Positions 54,207 to 63,212 of a stretch of DNA of 64,000 nucleotides are shown piece after piece. This DNA comes from Amycolatopsis viridis (GTDB lineage: Bacteria > Actinomycetota > Actinomycetes > Mycobacteriales > Pseudonocardiaceae): NCBI RefSeq assembly GCF_011758765.1, contig NZ_JAANOU010000001.1:2852001-2916000 (forward strand). Direction: 5' to 3'. The notes below the pieces were generated by a model that made no database searches, was not told the DNA's origin, and saw only the letters and a program-made list of their open reading frames with translations. The translations under genes were made by a program, and so were the position numbers. Within the stretch, counting starts at the first letter, position 1. Each line of letters begins with the position of its first letter.

Positions 54207-55169
54207 TCACCTGGTGCCCCGCTCCGGGTAACCGAACTCGACCGCGCTGACGTCGTCCAGCGCCGAGGAGATCGCGACCGGCAGCGTGATCTCCTCCGCC
54301 GCGAGCGAGCCGGTGAGCTGCCCGGTATCCCGGGCCCCCACCACCGGCGCCACCACGCCCGGCCGGTCCCGCACCCAGGCCAGCGCCACCACCAGCGGCG
54401 ACACCCCCAGCCCGTCGGCCGCGGTGGTGACCGCTTCCACGATCCGCGCCGCCCGCTCGGTGCGGTGCTGCTCGACGTATCCGGCGTACTCGGCGGAGGC
54501 GCCACGCGAGTCCGCGGGCGTGCCCTTGCGGTACTTGCCCGTCAGCACCCCGCGTCCCAGCGGCGCCCAGGGCAGCACCCCGAGCCCGTGGTAGCGGGCC
54601 GCCGGTACCAGCTCGCGCTCCACGCCCCGCTCCACGAGCGAGTACTCGGCCTGGGTGGCGATGAGGCCGGTCGTGCCGAGCCCGGCGGCCGAGGCCAGCT
54701 GCCAGCCGGAGTAGTTGCACACGCCGGTGTAGCGGACCTTGCCGGAGGTCACCGCGTGCTCCAGCGCCGAGAGGGTCTCCTCCAGCGGCACCGACTCGTC
54801 CCACGCGTGCAGCTGCCACAGGTCCAGGTGGTCCACGCCGAGCCGCCGCAGCGAGCCCTCCAGCGCCGACAGCAGCGCGCCCCGGGAGGCGCCGCCACCG
54901 AACGGGCCGTCGGTGCGGCGCGCGACCGCCTTGGTCGCCACGACGATTTCGTCGCGTGGCACCAGGTCGCCCAGCAGGCCACCCAGGATGCGTTCGCTCT
55001 CCCCGTCGGCGTAAATGTCCGCGGTGTCGACGAGGGTGCCGCCGGCCTCCACGAACGCGACGAGCTGGCTGGCTGCCTCGTCCGCGTCGGTCTCGGCGCC
55101 CCAGGACATCGTGCCGAGCGCCATCCGGGAGACCCGCAATCCCGACCTGCCCAGCTGTCGCTTCTGCAT
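54207..55169 (-). CDS. aldo/keto reductase (YajO/Tas-like)
   Basis: 320 residues. N-terminal KRQLGRSGLRVSRMALGTM, Asp/Tyr in VDTADIYADGESE, Lys in VATKAVARR, His in LDLWQLHAWD, and VVALAWVRDRPGVVAPVVGA near the cofactor site: an AKR of the general-stress (AKR11/YajO) type. NADPH-dependent reduction of small aldehydes and ketones. ATG 55169 has no clear ribosome site; the sequence TAGTTA 10 nt before it may be a -10 of a nearly leaderless transcript. Confidence 0.9.
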   Translation of the reverse strand: MQKRQLGRSGLRVSRMALGTMSWGAETDADEAASQLVAFVEAGGTLVDTADIYADGESERILGGLLGDLVPRDEIVVATKAVARRTDGPFGGGASRGALLSALEGSLRRLGVDHLDLWQLHAWDESVPLEETLSALEHAVTSGKVRYTGVCNYSGWQLASAAGLGTTGLIATQAEYSLVERGVERELVPAARYHGLGVLPWAPLGRGVLTGKYRKGTPADSRGASAEYAGYVEQHRTERAARIVEAVTTAADGLGVSPLVVALAWVRDRPGVVAPVVGARDTGQLTGSLAAEEITLPVAISSALDDVSAVEFGYPERGTR

Positions 55170-55291
55170 GCACGAAGAGTAACTAAGGCGGGGCACCGAA
55201 CTTGTCCAAGGCGGCTCATCCGGTGATCCGGGCCGCAGATAGCCTCTCCCACCGTGCGAACGCGACCGACTTTCCCGAAGGCCCGGTGAGC

Positions 55292-56128
55292 ATGGGCTGG
55301 TTCGAAGCACTCGTTCTCGGCCTGGTCCAGGGCCTGACCGAGTTCCTGCCGATCTCCTCCAGCGCCCACCTGCGCATCACCGCCGCGCTCGCCGGCTGGG
55401 GCGACCCCGGTGCGGCGTTCACCGCGGTCACCCAGATCGGCACGGAGCTGGCGGTCATCCTGTACTTCGCCAAGAAGATCGGCCGTGTCCTGGCCGCCTG
55501 GTGGCGCTCCCTGTACCGCCCGGAGTGGCGCCGGCACCCGGACGCGCGGCTGGGCTGGCTGATCATCGTCGGCTCGCTGCCGATCGTCGTGCTCGGCCTG
55601 CTGCTCCAGGACGCCATCGACAGCGCCTTCCGCGACCTGCGCATCACCGCCACCACACTGATCGTGTTCGGTGTGCTGCTGCTGATCGCCGACCGGGTCG
55701 GCCGCCAGTACCGGACGCTGGACCAGCTGACCGTCCCGCACGGGCTCGGGTACGGCTTCGCGCAGGCGATGGCGCTCATCCCCGGCGTGTCCCGCTCCGG
55801 GGGCACCGTCACCGCCGGCCTGCTGCTCGGCTACACCCGCTCCGACGCCACCGAGTACGCGTTCCTGCTGGCCGTGCCCGCGGTGTTCGGGTCCGGGCTG
55901 TACAAGCTCACCGACATCGGCGGTGAGAACAGCCCGCAGTGGGGGCCGACCATCCTCGCCACCCTGGTCGCCTTCGGCGTCGGGTACGCGGTGATCGCGT
56001 GGCTGATGAACTTCATCAAGACCAAGAGCTACGTGCCGTTCGTGATCTACCGCATCGCGCTCGGTGTGCTGCTGATCGTGCTGGTCGCCACCGGTGTCCT
56101 TGATCCGGACGCGGGCCCGGCCCTGTAG
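55292..56128 (+). CDS. uppP: undecaprenyl-diphosphatase
   Basis: 278 residues, about eight hydrophobic segments. Diagnostic motifs: [16 protein letters not shown] near the N-terminus and [13 protein letters not shown] in the second half. It dephosphorylates undecaprenyl pyrophosphate to recycle the lipid carrier for peptidoglycan synthesis and gives bacitracin tolerance. ATG 55292 preferred; an in-frame GTG lies 6 nt upstream. Its stop codon forms part of the TAGGTT promoter element for the next gene. Confidence 0.95.
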   Translation: MGWFEALVLGLVQGLTEFLPISSSAHLRITAALAGWGDPGAAFTAVTQIGTELAVILYFAKKIGRVLAAWWRSLYRPEWRRHPDARLGWLIIVGSLPIVVLGLLLQDAIDSAFRDLRITATTLIVFGVLLLIADRVGRQYRTLDQLTVPHGLGYGFAQAMALIPGVSRSGGTVTAGLLLGYTRSDATEYAFLLAVPAVFGSGLYKLTDIGGENSPQWGPTILATLVAFGVGYAVIAWLMNFIKTKSYVPFVIYRIALGVLLIVLVATGVLDPDAGPAL

Positions 56129-56137
56129 GTTGGCGGC

Positions 56138-56854
56138 GTGGCTACCGTGATCCTGCTGCGGCACGGCCGCTCGACCGCGAACGGGTCGGGCGTGCTGGCC
56201 GGCCGGACCCCCAAGGTCGGGCTCGACGACACCGGCCGCGCGCAGGCCAAGGCGCTCGTCGAGCGGCTGGCCGGTGTGCCGCTGGCCGAGGTCGTGGTGT
56301 CCCCGCTGCTGCGCTGCAAGAACACCGTGGCCCCGCTCGTCGCCGAACGGGGCCTGACCCGCACCGTCGATCCACGGCTGTCCGAAGTGGACTACGGCGA
56401 GTGGACCGGGCGCGAGCTGAAGGCGCTGGTGAAGGAACCGCTGTGGCGGGTGGTGCAGGCCCACCCGTCGGCGGCGGTGTTCCCGGGCGGCGAGGGCCTG
56501 GCCGGCATGCAGGCGCGGGCGGTGGCCGCGGTGCGCGAGCACGACGCGCGCATCAGCGCCGAGCACGGCGACCACGCCGTGTGGCTGCTGTGCAGCCACG
56601 GCGACGTGCTCAAGTCGATCCTGGCCGACGCGCTGGGCCAGCACCTGGACTCGTTCCAGCGGATCGTGGTCGACCCGGCGTCGATCTCGGTGGTGCGCTA
56701 CACCGAGGTGCGGCCGTTCGTGGTGCGCGTCAACGACCACAGCGCCGACCTGGCCGGGGTGGTACCGCCGCCGCCGAAGCGCGGTAGGAAGAAGAAGACG
56801 TCCTCCGACGCGGAGATCGGGGGATCGACAGGACAGAAGGGTCGCGCTGGATGA
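56138..56854 (+). CDS. histidine phosphatase superfamily protein (MSMEG_4193-like)
   Basis: 238 residues from GTG. Phosphoglycerate-mutase-type active site: VILLRHGRSTANGSG (phospho-His and Arg), LSEVDYGEWTGRELK (Glu), LLCSHGDVLKS (second His). A Pro/Lys-rich tail (PPPPKRGRKKK) follows. Actinobacterial MSMEG_4193-type members usually sit beside uppP, as here. It starts 9 nt after uppP and its stop overlaps the peptidase start. Confidence 0.9.
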   Translation: MATVILLRHGRSTANGSGVLAGRTPKVGLDDTGRAQAKALVERLAGVPLAEVVVSPLLRCKNTVAPLVAERGLTRTVDPRLSEVDYGEWTGRELKALVKEPLWRVVQAHPSAAVFPGGEGLAGMQARAVAAVREHDARISAEHGDHAVWLLCSHGDVLKSILADALGQHLDSFQRIVVDPASISVVRYTEVRPFVVRVNDHSADLAGVVPPPPKRGRKKKTSSDAEIGGSTGQKGRAG

Positions 56855-58899
56855 CACCGGACAACCCGTTCGCGCAGGCGAGTGACCTGCCCTACGGTCT
56901 GCCGCCGTTCGACCGGATCACCGACGAGCACTTCGGGCCGGCGTTCGAGGCGGGTCTGGCCGAGCACGCCGCCGAGATCGCGGCCATCGCCGGCAACCCG
57001 GAGCCGCCGACCTTCGAGAACACGATCGTGGCGCTGGACACCTCCGGCCGCCTGCTGCAGCGCGTGTCGTCGGTGTTCTTCAACCTCACCTCGTCCGACA
57101 CCAACCCGGCGCGGCAGGAGCTGCAGGCCGCGATCGCGCCGAGGCTCGCCGCGCACTCCGACGCGATCCACCTGAACCCGGCGCTGTTCGCGCGGGTGCG
57201 TGACCTCTACGAACGGCGTGACCAGCTGGGCCTCGACCCGGAGTCGGCGTGGCTGCTGGACCGCACCTACACCGGATTCCAGCGCGCCGGCGCCGGGCTC
57301 GACGAGGACCAGCAGGCCAAGCTGCGGGCGCTCAACGAGGAACTGTCCACGCTGTCCACCCGGTTCCAGGACAACCTGTTGCGCGACACCAACGACCTCG
57401 CCGTGCTGGTCGACGACGTCGCGGAGCTCGCCGGGCTGTCCGAGGGCACCATCGCCGCCGCGGGTGCGGCCGCCGCGTCCCGGGGCGAGGAGGGCAAGTA
57501 CCTGCTCACGCTGAACCTGCCCACCTCGCAGCCGCTGCTGAGTGTGCTGGCGAACCGGGCGCTGCGCGAGCGGCTGTACACGGCGTCGATCTCGCGCGGC
57601 AACCGGGGCAACGCGGCCGACAACAACGCTGTGCTGGCGCGGATGGCGCAGCTGCGCGCCCAACGGGCCGCACTCCTCGGCTACCCCAACCACGCCGCCT
57701 ACGTGATCTCCGACGAGACCGCCCGCACCGCCGAGGCCGCGGTCGGGCTGCTGGAGCGGCTCGCCCCGGTGGCGGTCGCCAACGCGCGGCGCGACGCCGA
57801 GGAACTGCAGCGCTACCTCGACCAGGACCACCCGGGCGCCACGCTCGAGCCGTGGGACTGGGCCTTCTACGCCGAACGCGCCCGCAAGGCGCGCTTCGAC
57901 CTCGACGACGCCACGCTGCGGCCCTACTTCGAGCTGGACCGGGTGGTGCGCGACGGCGTGCTGTTCGCGGCGGGCGAGCTGTACGGGCTGCGCTTCGCCG
58001 AGCGGCACGACCTGCCTGTGTACCACCCGGACGTGCGCGTGTTCGAGGTGTTCGACGCCGACGGCAGCCCGCTGGGCCTGTTCCTCGGCGACTACTACGC
58101 GCGCGAGTCCAAGCGCGGCGGCGCCTGGATGAACACCTTCAGCGACCAGTCGCGGCTGCTCGGGGAGCGGCCGGTGGTGGTGAACAACCTCAACATCGCC
58201 AAGCCGCCGGCTGGCGAGCCGACGCTGCTCAGCTTCGACGAGGTCACCACGCTGTTCCACGAGTTCGGCCACGCCCTGCACGCGTTGTTCTCGGACGTGC
58301 GGTACCCGAGGTTCTCCGGCACCAACGTGCCGCGGGACTTCGTGGAGTACCCCTCGCAGGTCAACGAGATGTGGATGCTGTGGCCGGAGGTGCTGGCCAA
58401 CTACGCCAAGCACCACGAGACCGGTGAGCCGCTGCCGCGGCACCTGGTGCAGCGGCTGGAGGAGTCGGCCCAGTACGGGCAGCCGTTCGCCACCACCGAG
58501 TACCTGGCCGCGGCGTTGCTCGACCAGGCATGGCACGGGCTGGGCACCGACGACGCGATCGGCGACGTCGCCTCGTTCGAGGCGGCCGCGCTGGAGAAGG
58601 CCGGGGTGGCGGTGCCGGCGATCCCGCCGCGCTACCGCAGCACCTACTTCGCGCACGTGTTCAGCGGCGGGTATTCGGCCGGGTACTACTCCTACATCTG
58701 GAGCGAGGTGCTCGACGCGGACACCGTCGAGTGGTTCACGGAAAACGGCGGCCTGAAGCGCGCCAACGGTGACCACTTCCGCCGCACGCTGCTCTCCCGT
58801 GGCGGCAGCGGGGATCCGATGGAGTTCTTCCGCACCTTCCGCGGCCGCGACCCGGAGATCGGGCCACTGCTCGCGCGCCGTGGGCTGACGGGCGCGTGA
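56851..58899 (+). CDS. M3-family oligopeptidase (dipeptidyl carboxypeptidase, Dcp-like)
   Basis: 682 residues. Zinc motif LFHEFGHALH (HExxH) at about residue 469 with the third ligand Glu downstream in VEYPSQVNEMW. The N-terminal PFAQASDLPYGLPPFDRI and C-terminal YYSYIWSEVLDADT are characteristic of Dcp. Cytoplasmic enzyme removing C-terminal dipeptides. Coupled to the phosphatase by ATGA and to the following pseudogene by GTGA. Confidence 0.95.
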   Translation: MTPDNPFAQASDLPYGLPPFDRITDEHFGPAFEAGLAEHAAEIAAIAGNPEPPTFENTIVALDTSGRLLQRVSSVFFNLTSSDTNPARQELQAAIAPRLAAHSDAIHLNPALFARVRDLYERRDQLGLDPESAWLLDRTYTGFQRAGAGLDEDQQAKLRALNEELSTLSTRFQDNLLRDTNDLAVLVDDVAELAGLSEGTIAAAGAAAASRGEEGKYLLTLNLPTSQPLLSVLANRALRERLYTASISRGNRGNAADNNAVLARMAQLRAQRAALLGYPNHAAYVISDETARTAEAAVGLLERLAPVAVANARRDAEELQRYLDQDHPGATLEPWDWAFYAERARKARFDLDDATLRPYFELDRVVRDGVLFAAGELYGLRFAERHDLPVYHPDVRVFEVFDADGSPLGLFLGDYYARESKRGGAWMNTFSDQSRLLGERPVVVNNLNIAKPPAGEPTLLSFDEVTTLFHEFGHALHALFSDVRYPRFSGTNVPRDFVEYPSQVNEMWMLWPEVLANYAKHHETGEPLPRHLVQRLEESAQYGQPFATTEYLAAALLDQAWHGLGTDDAIGDVASFEAAALEKAGVAVPAIPPRYRSTYFAHVFSGGYSAGYYSYIWSEVLDADTVEWFTENGGLKRANGDHFRRTLLSRGGSGDPMEFFRTFRGRDPEIGPLLARRGLTGA

Positions 58900-59626
58900 C
58901 CGTCGGACCGGAGCCGCAGTACGAGATTTCGCCGACGAGTACCTCGACCACGCCCGGGACGGGTTCCACAACGCCCATCTCGACCGGCCCGCCTGCCTGG
59001 ACCTGCTGGGCGACGTGAGCGGGCTGACGGTGCGGGACGCCGCGTGCGGTCCGGGGTTGTCCGCCGCGGACCTGGTGGACCGCGGCGCCCGCGTGATCGG
59101 CGCGGACATCAGCCCGCGCATGGTCGAACTGGCCCGGCACCGCGCTCCCGGGGGCGAGTTCCGCGTGCACGACCTCGCGCAGCCCCTGGACTGGCTGCCG
59201 GACGCGTTGGTGGACCGGGTGCTGCTCGCGCTGGCCGTGCACTACCTGGACGACCGGATCGCGGCGCTGCGGGAGCTGGGCGACTGGCTCCGGCACGGCG
59301 GCAACTACTTCGAGCCGCGCGTGATCGAGGAGGTGTGGAGCCGGGGCTGACGGGTCCGCTACCGGCTGACCCCGTTGGAGCAGACCTGCGAAGAGCTGGC
59401 CGAGGCCGGTTTCCTGATCAAGCGGCTGCGCGAGCCGCGGCCCACGCCGGACGCAGCCGCCCTGGACCCCGAACGGTACGCGCGGCTGACCCGCGAGCCG
59501 ACCGGTTTCCTGGCGATCTGCGCGGTGCCGGGCCCGCGTGGGGCGCCGTCGTCCTGGCGCAGCCGGGCGGCGTGCGCGGCACCGCCTGCACGGCCTCGTC
59601 CGAGGGCCAGGACGGCTACGGCGTGA
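58896..59626 (+). pseudogene. class I SAM-dependent methyltransferase, decayed
   Basis: Three lesions. From GTG 58896 the frame reads VTVGPEPQYE and must shift by one base near 58925 to continue FADEYLDHARDGF. The SAM site is intact (DAACGPGLSAADLVDRGARVIGADISPRM), but after AALREL about 16 residues are missing before GDWLRHGG, where intact relatives carry LRPGG. At 59348-59350 TGA replaces the expected Trp codon (VWSRG-stop-RVRYRLTP); the same frame then runs open to 59626 with normal family sequence (LEQTCEELAEAGFLI). No translation product would be functional. The degradation looks recent, since coding bias is retained. Confidence 0.85.
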
Positions 59627-59643
59627 CGTCGGTGCCCGCGCCG

Positions 59644-60252
59644 TCAGGTGTGGTGCGCCGCGGCCGGCTCCGGACCGAGGGAACGGATCGCGAAGTCGAT
59701 CGTGGCGGCCAGGCGTGCCGGATCGTGGCCGGCGCGTTCCCGCACGCGCAGCCCCAGCACGGTGGTGAACAGCAGTTCCACGGCCGCGTCGACGTCGAGG
59801 TCCGCGGGTAGTTCACCATCGCGGCAGCCGCGGCGCAGCACCTCGGCGATGGCCTCCCGCGTGACCTCGAACGCCGCCTCGGTGCGCTGCTGTACCTGTG
59901 GATCCCCGGTGCCGAGTTCGGTCGTGGTGTTGACCACGAAACAGCCCAGCCCGGAGTGGTCGCCCGCACTGCCGGTCACCAGCCACATCAGCCAGTTCCG
60001 CAGCACTTCCCGGGTCGGCCCGGTGCCGCCCAGCCGGGCCCGTGCTTCCGCCGAATCGGTCTCGCGGTAGTGGTCGAGCGCGCGCAGGAACAGCGTGTGC
60101 TTGTCGCCGAAGGTGCGGTAGAGGCTGCTGGGCTTGAGGTCGAGCTCGTCGCCCAGGTCGCGGACGGAGGTGGCGTGGTAGCCGAGGCGCCGGAACAGGC
60201 CGGCGGCGCGGGCCACCACGTCCTGCTCGTCGAATTCGCGTGGCCGTGGCAT
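59644..60252 (-). CDS. TetR/AcrR-family transcriptional regulator
   Basis: 202 residues. HTH: LFRRLGYHATSVRDLGDELDL and PSSLYRTFGDKHTLFLRAL; C-terminal domain with LGCFVVNTTTELG. Divergent from a DHA1 transporter, with two matching palindromes in the 93-bp gap, so it almost certainly represses that transporter and itself until a ligand (a transported compound) binds. Confidence 0.93.
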   Translation of the reverse strand: MPRPREFDEQDVVARAAGLFRRLGYHATSVRDLGDELDLKPSSLYRTFGDKHTLFLRALDHYRETDSAEARARLGGTGPTREVLRNWLMWLVTGSAGDHSGLGCFVVNTTTELGTGDPQVQQRTEAAFEVTREAIAEVLRRGCRDGELPADLDVDAAVELLFTTVLGLRVRERAGHDPARLAATIDFAIRSLGPEPAAAHHT

Positions 60253-60275
60253 GCCGCACAGCCTACCAGGATTGT

Positions 60276-60328
60276 GGAGCGATCGTTCCCATACTAAGGT
60301 CGTCCCTCATATGGGAGCGACCGCTCCC
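60276..60328. promoter_or_regulatory. two TetR operators in the divergent promoter
   Basis: GGAGCGATCGTTCC (60276-60289, one mismatch) and GGGAGCGACCGCTCCC (60313-60328, perfect 7-bp arms around AC; 9-bp including flanking T/A). Centres are 38 bp apart. They overlap the expected promoters of the TetR and MFS genes. Confidence 0.85.
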
Positions 60329-60345
60329 AAATTGGAGGGAGATCG

Positions 60346-61536
60346 ATGGTGACGACGGCAGAACCAACCACGACGGCGCGGCCCGGCAGAACCGGCGGAT
60401 GGCCCGCGGTCGCGGTCGTGGCGTTCGGGACCTTCCTGCTGGTGACCGCCGAGCAACTACCGGTCGGGCTGCTGACCCGCGTCGGCACGGACCTGTCGGT
60501 CAGCGCGGGCACCGCCGGGTTGATGGTGACGGTGACCAGCATCGTGGCCGGGCTGGCCGCCCCCGTGGTCCCGGTTCTCGTGGGGCGGCTGGACCGGCGA
60601 TGGCTGCTCACCGGCCTGATGGGCCTGATGACCCTGGCGAACGTGGCGTCCGGTCTGGCGCCGGGCTTCGCGGTGCTGATGGTGTCGCGCGCCCTGGTCG
60701 GGGTGGCGATCGGCGGGTTCTGGGCCGTGGCCGGTGGCCTTGCGGTCCGGCTGGTGCCCGCCGAACGGGTGCCGCGCGCCACAGCCGTCATCTTCGGCGG
60801 CGTCGGCGCGGCCAACGTGTTCGGCGTCCCGATCGGCACCGTCCTCGGCGACTTCGCCGGATGGCGCGTCGCGTTCGCCACGCTCAGCGGCCTCGCGCTG
60901 GTGGTCCTGATCGCCCTGCTGGTGATGCTGCCGCCGCTGGCCGCCACCGAGCCGGTCCGGCCCCGGCTGCTGGCCGGGCAGTTCCGCAACCGCGGGGTGC
61001 GGCTGGGCATCCTCGCGACCTTCCTGATCGTCACCGGGCACTTCGCCGCCTACACGTTCATCAGCCCGGTGCTGCAGGACCTGTCCGGGGTGCGGGCGGA
61101 CCTGGTGGGGCCGCTGCTGTTCGGGTTCGGTGTGGCCGGGGTCGCCGGGAACTTCGTCGCGGGCGCCGCCGTGGCGCGCCGGCTGCGGACGACGGTGCTG
61201 GTGATCACCGCCGCTCTGGCGGTCGCGGTGCTGATCTTCCCCGTCCTGGGTGAGACGCCGGCGGGCGGCGTGACGCTGCTGATCGTGTGGGGGCTGACCT
61301 ACGGTGGCGTGTCGGTGAGCCTCCAGACCTGGATGATCAAGGCCGCGCCGCGCGCCGTGGAAGCCGCGTCGGCCCTGTGGGTGTCGGTGTTCAACCTGGC
61401 GATCGGGCTCGGCGCGCTGACCGGCGGCGCGATCGTCGACGCACTCAGCCTGACCGGGGTGCTGTGGCTGGCCGGTGCGCTGTTCGTGCTCGCCGGTGCC
61501 ACGGTCTGGGCGGTCCGGGCCGCCGATCTGCGGTGA
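60346..61536 (+). CDS. MFS transporter, DHA1 family (TetR-controlled)
   Basis: 396 residues, 12 hydrophobic segments, GGAGGG ribosome site. TM1 FGTFLLVTAEQLPVGLLTRV, loop LVGRLDRRWLL, TM4 VSRALVGVAIGGFWAVAGGL, motif C region FGVPIGTVLGDFAGWRVAFA. Typical drug/metabolite exporter. Divergent TetR and paired operators indicate inducible efflux. Confidence 0.92.
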   Translation: MVTTAEPTTTARPGRTGGWPAVAVVAFGTFLLVTAEQLPVGLLTRVGTDLSVSAGTAGLMVTVTSIVAGLAAPVVPVLVGRLDRRWLLTGLMGLMTLANVASGLAPGFAVLMVSRALVGVAIGGFWAVAGGLAVRLVPAERVPRATAVIFGGVGAANVFGVPIGTVLGDFAGWRVAFATLSGLALVVLIALLVMLPPLAATEPVRPRLLAGQFRNRGVRLGILATFLIVTGHFAAYTFISPVLQDLSGVRADLVGPLLFGFGVAGVAGNFVAGAAVARRLRTTVLVITAALAVAVLIFPVLGETPAGGVTLLIVWGLTYGGVSVSLQTWMIKAAPRAVEAASALWVSVFNLAIGLGALTGGAIVDALSLTGVLWLAGALFVLAGATVWAVRAADLR

Positions 61537-61542
61537 GCGGGG

Positions 61543-61563
61543 TTGACCCTGACGCAGGGTCAA
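61543..61563 (+). promoter_or_regulatory. MerR-type operator/promoter
   Basis: 9-bp perfect inverted repeat TTGACCCTG / CAGGGTCAA with a 3-nt ACG spacer. The left arm begins with the -35 TTGACC. The expected long spacer puts the -10 near 61569-61574 and the start point near 61581, i.e. at ATG 61582. Fits autoregulation by the MerR gene at 62367. Confidence 0.85.
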
Positions 61564-61581
61564 GCCCGCACCATGGCCGGC

Positions 61582-62373
61582 ATGACCACGACGCAGAACT
61601 TCACGATCCACCACGACGGCGTCACCATCGCCGCGACCCGCGGCGGCCGGGGACGCCTGGTGGTCCTGTGCCCCGGGCTCAACTCGACGCAGGCCGACTT
61701 GCAGCAGCTGGCCGGGCTGCTGCGGCGGGACCACGATGTGGTGACCTTCGACCTGCGCGGTCACGGTCTGAGCTCGGCCGCCGACCGGTACTCCTTCGCC
61801 GCGTTCCTCGGCGACCTGGCGGCGGTCATGGCGGAGCTGGGACGCCATGACCGCGCCGCCGCGCCGCTGCTGGTGGGCTACTCGCTCGGCGCCGACCTCG
61901 CCGTGCACTACACGGCCGAGCACCCCGGCACCGTGTCCGGTCTCCTGCTCATCGACGGCGCCAACCCGGTGCCCGAACCGTTCCTCACCGAGGCCGTCCT
62001 GCCGGAGTTCCGCGCGATGTGGGAGGACATGGCGGCGCGCCAGCAGGCCGGGCGGGGAACTGCCCGCCAGGTGCTGCTGACCGGGCAGGAGATCCTCGAC
62101 CTGAACGTGGAGATCGACCAGGTGCGGGCCGGGATCCTCGCCCGGTACGACGTGATCGACCAGCCCATCACCATGATCATGTCGACGTCGATGGCCGGGG
62201 ACGGTGACGACGAATTCGTGCGGTCGCTGAACCAGAACTGGCGGGCCGGTGTCGAGCGGCTCCAGCGCGAGCACCCGGGCATCGCCACGCACTGGCTCGA
62301 CGCCGACCACCAGCTGGTGTTCACCCACGCCGTGGACATCGCGGCGATCACGCGGACACTGGTGCCATGTTGA
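61582..62373 (+). CDS. alpha/beta hydrolase, MerR-controlled
   Basis: 263 residues from ATG 61582, chosen as probable leaderless start; ATG 61573 in frame is the alternative. Oxyanion LVVLCPGLNSTQ, VVTFDLRGHGLS, nucleophile elbow LVGYSLGADLAV, acidic residue near MIMSTSMAGDGDDE and His in DADHQLVFTHAVD. It would hydrolyse a small ester, lactone or amide; often such enzymes inactivate the inducer sensed by the MerR partner. The MerR gene overlaps its 3' end by 7 bp. Confidence 0.88.
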   Translation: MTTTQNFTIHHDGVTIAATRGGRGRLVVLCPGLNSTQADLQQLAGLLRRDHDVVTFDLRGHGLSSAADRYSFAAFLGDLAAVMAELGRHDRAAAPLLVGYSLGADLAVHYTAEHPGTVSGLLLIDGANPVPEPFLTEAVLPEFRAMWEDMAARQQAGRGTARQVLLTGQEILDLNVEIDQVRAGILARYDVIDQPITMIMSTSMAGDGDDEFVRSLNQNWRAGVERLQREHPGIATHWLDADHQLVFTHAVDIAAITRTLVPC

Positions 62374-63158
62374 CCATCGGGGAACTGGCGGCCTACGCGG
62401 GAGTGACGGTGCGCGCGGTGCGGCACTACCACGCCAAGGGGCTGCTGCCCGAACCGGAACGGGACCACTCCGGCTACCGGCGGTACGACGCCGGCGCCGT
62501 GATCGAGCTGATCAAGATCCGTACCCTCGCCGAGGCCGGCGTCCCGCTGGCCCGGGTGCGGGAGCTGCTCCGGGCCGGTGCGGAGGAGTTCGCCGCTGCT
62601 GTGCGGGACATCGACCGGCAGCTGCAGGCCGAGATCCGGCAACGGCAGCGGCACCGCGAGCAGATCGCGCGGCTCGCCGCCGGGGACCACCTGGCGCTGC
62701 CGCCGGAGGTCGTCTCGTACCTCGACCGGTTGCGGGCGCTGGGCGTCCACGAGCGGATCCTCCAGGTCGAACGGGACGGCTGGATCCTGCTGGCCGCGCG
62801 CTCACCCGGCCGGGTGGCGGAGTGGACGGCCCGCAAGCACGAGCAGACGGCCGACGGCCGTCTGCTCGGCTTCTACCGCATCCTCGGGGAGGCGCTGGAC
62901 CACGACGGGGACGACCCGCGGCTGGTCGAGCTCGCCGACGAACTGGCCGCCTACTTCACCCGGCTGGCCGACGAACAGGGCGAGGACTACGTGGACGACA
63001 CCGATCTGGAGCCCGCGCTGGTCCAGTTGATGGACGCACTGGCGTTCGACACCGTGCCGCCGGCCCGGCAGCTGATCGAGCTGCTCGCGGAACGGGGCTG
63101 GACCGGCTGGACCAAGCTCGTGCGCGTCCCGCCCGGAGCGGATGCGGTGTCCCGGTGA
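62367..63158 (+). CDS. MerR-family transcriptional regulator (TipA-like DNA-binding domain)
   Basis: 263 residues. N-terminal winged helix TIGELAAYAGVTVRAVRHYH followed by KGLLPEPERDHSGYRRYDA, a coiled-coil dimerisation helix (AAVRDIDRQLQAEIRQRQRH), then a C-terminal helical domain of about 150 residues of unknown ligand. The 19-20 bp spaced promoter upstream of the hydrolase carries a matching operator, so the two genes form an autoregulated operon. No metal-binding Cys pattern, so it senses a small molecule rather than a metal. Confidence 0.92.
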   Translation: MLTIGELAAYAGVTVRAVRHYHAKGLLPEPERDHSGYRRYDAGAVIELIKIRTLAEAGVPLARVRELLRAGAEEFAAAVRDIDRQLQAEIRQRQRHREQIARLAAGDHLALPPEVVSYLDRLRALGVHERILQVERDGWILLAARSPGRVAEWTARKHEQTADGRLLGFYRILGEALDHDGDDPRLVELADELAAYFTRLADEQGEDYVDDTDLEPALVQLMDALAFDTVPPARQLIELLAERGWTGWTKLVRVPPGADAVSR

Positions 63159-63166
63159 GAAACGTG

Positions 63167-63198
63167 CGGAGGGCCGGCCCGCACGGGCCGGCCCTCCG
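63167..63198. terminator. bidirectional hairpin between convergent genes
   Basis: Perfect 14-bp inverted repeat (63167-63180 / 63185-63198) with GCAC loop between the MerR gene (+) and malate dehydrogenase (-). No T-tract. Confidence 0.8.
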
Positions 63199-63212
63199 AT
63201 GACGGGACTACC

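Noticed and set aside
59348-59350. Second in-frame TGA considered as selenocysteine
   Set aside because: It replaces a Trp in the methyltransferase family, is not near an active site, has no SECIS-like hairpin 11 nt downstream, and the gene has other lesions.
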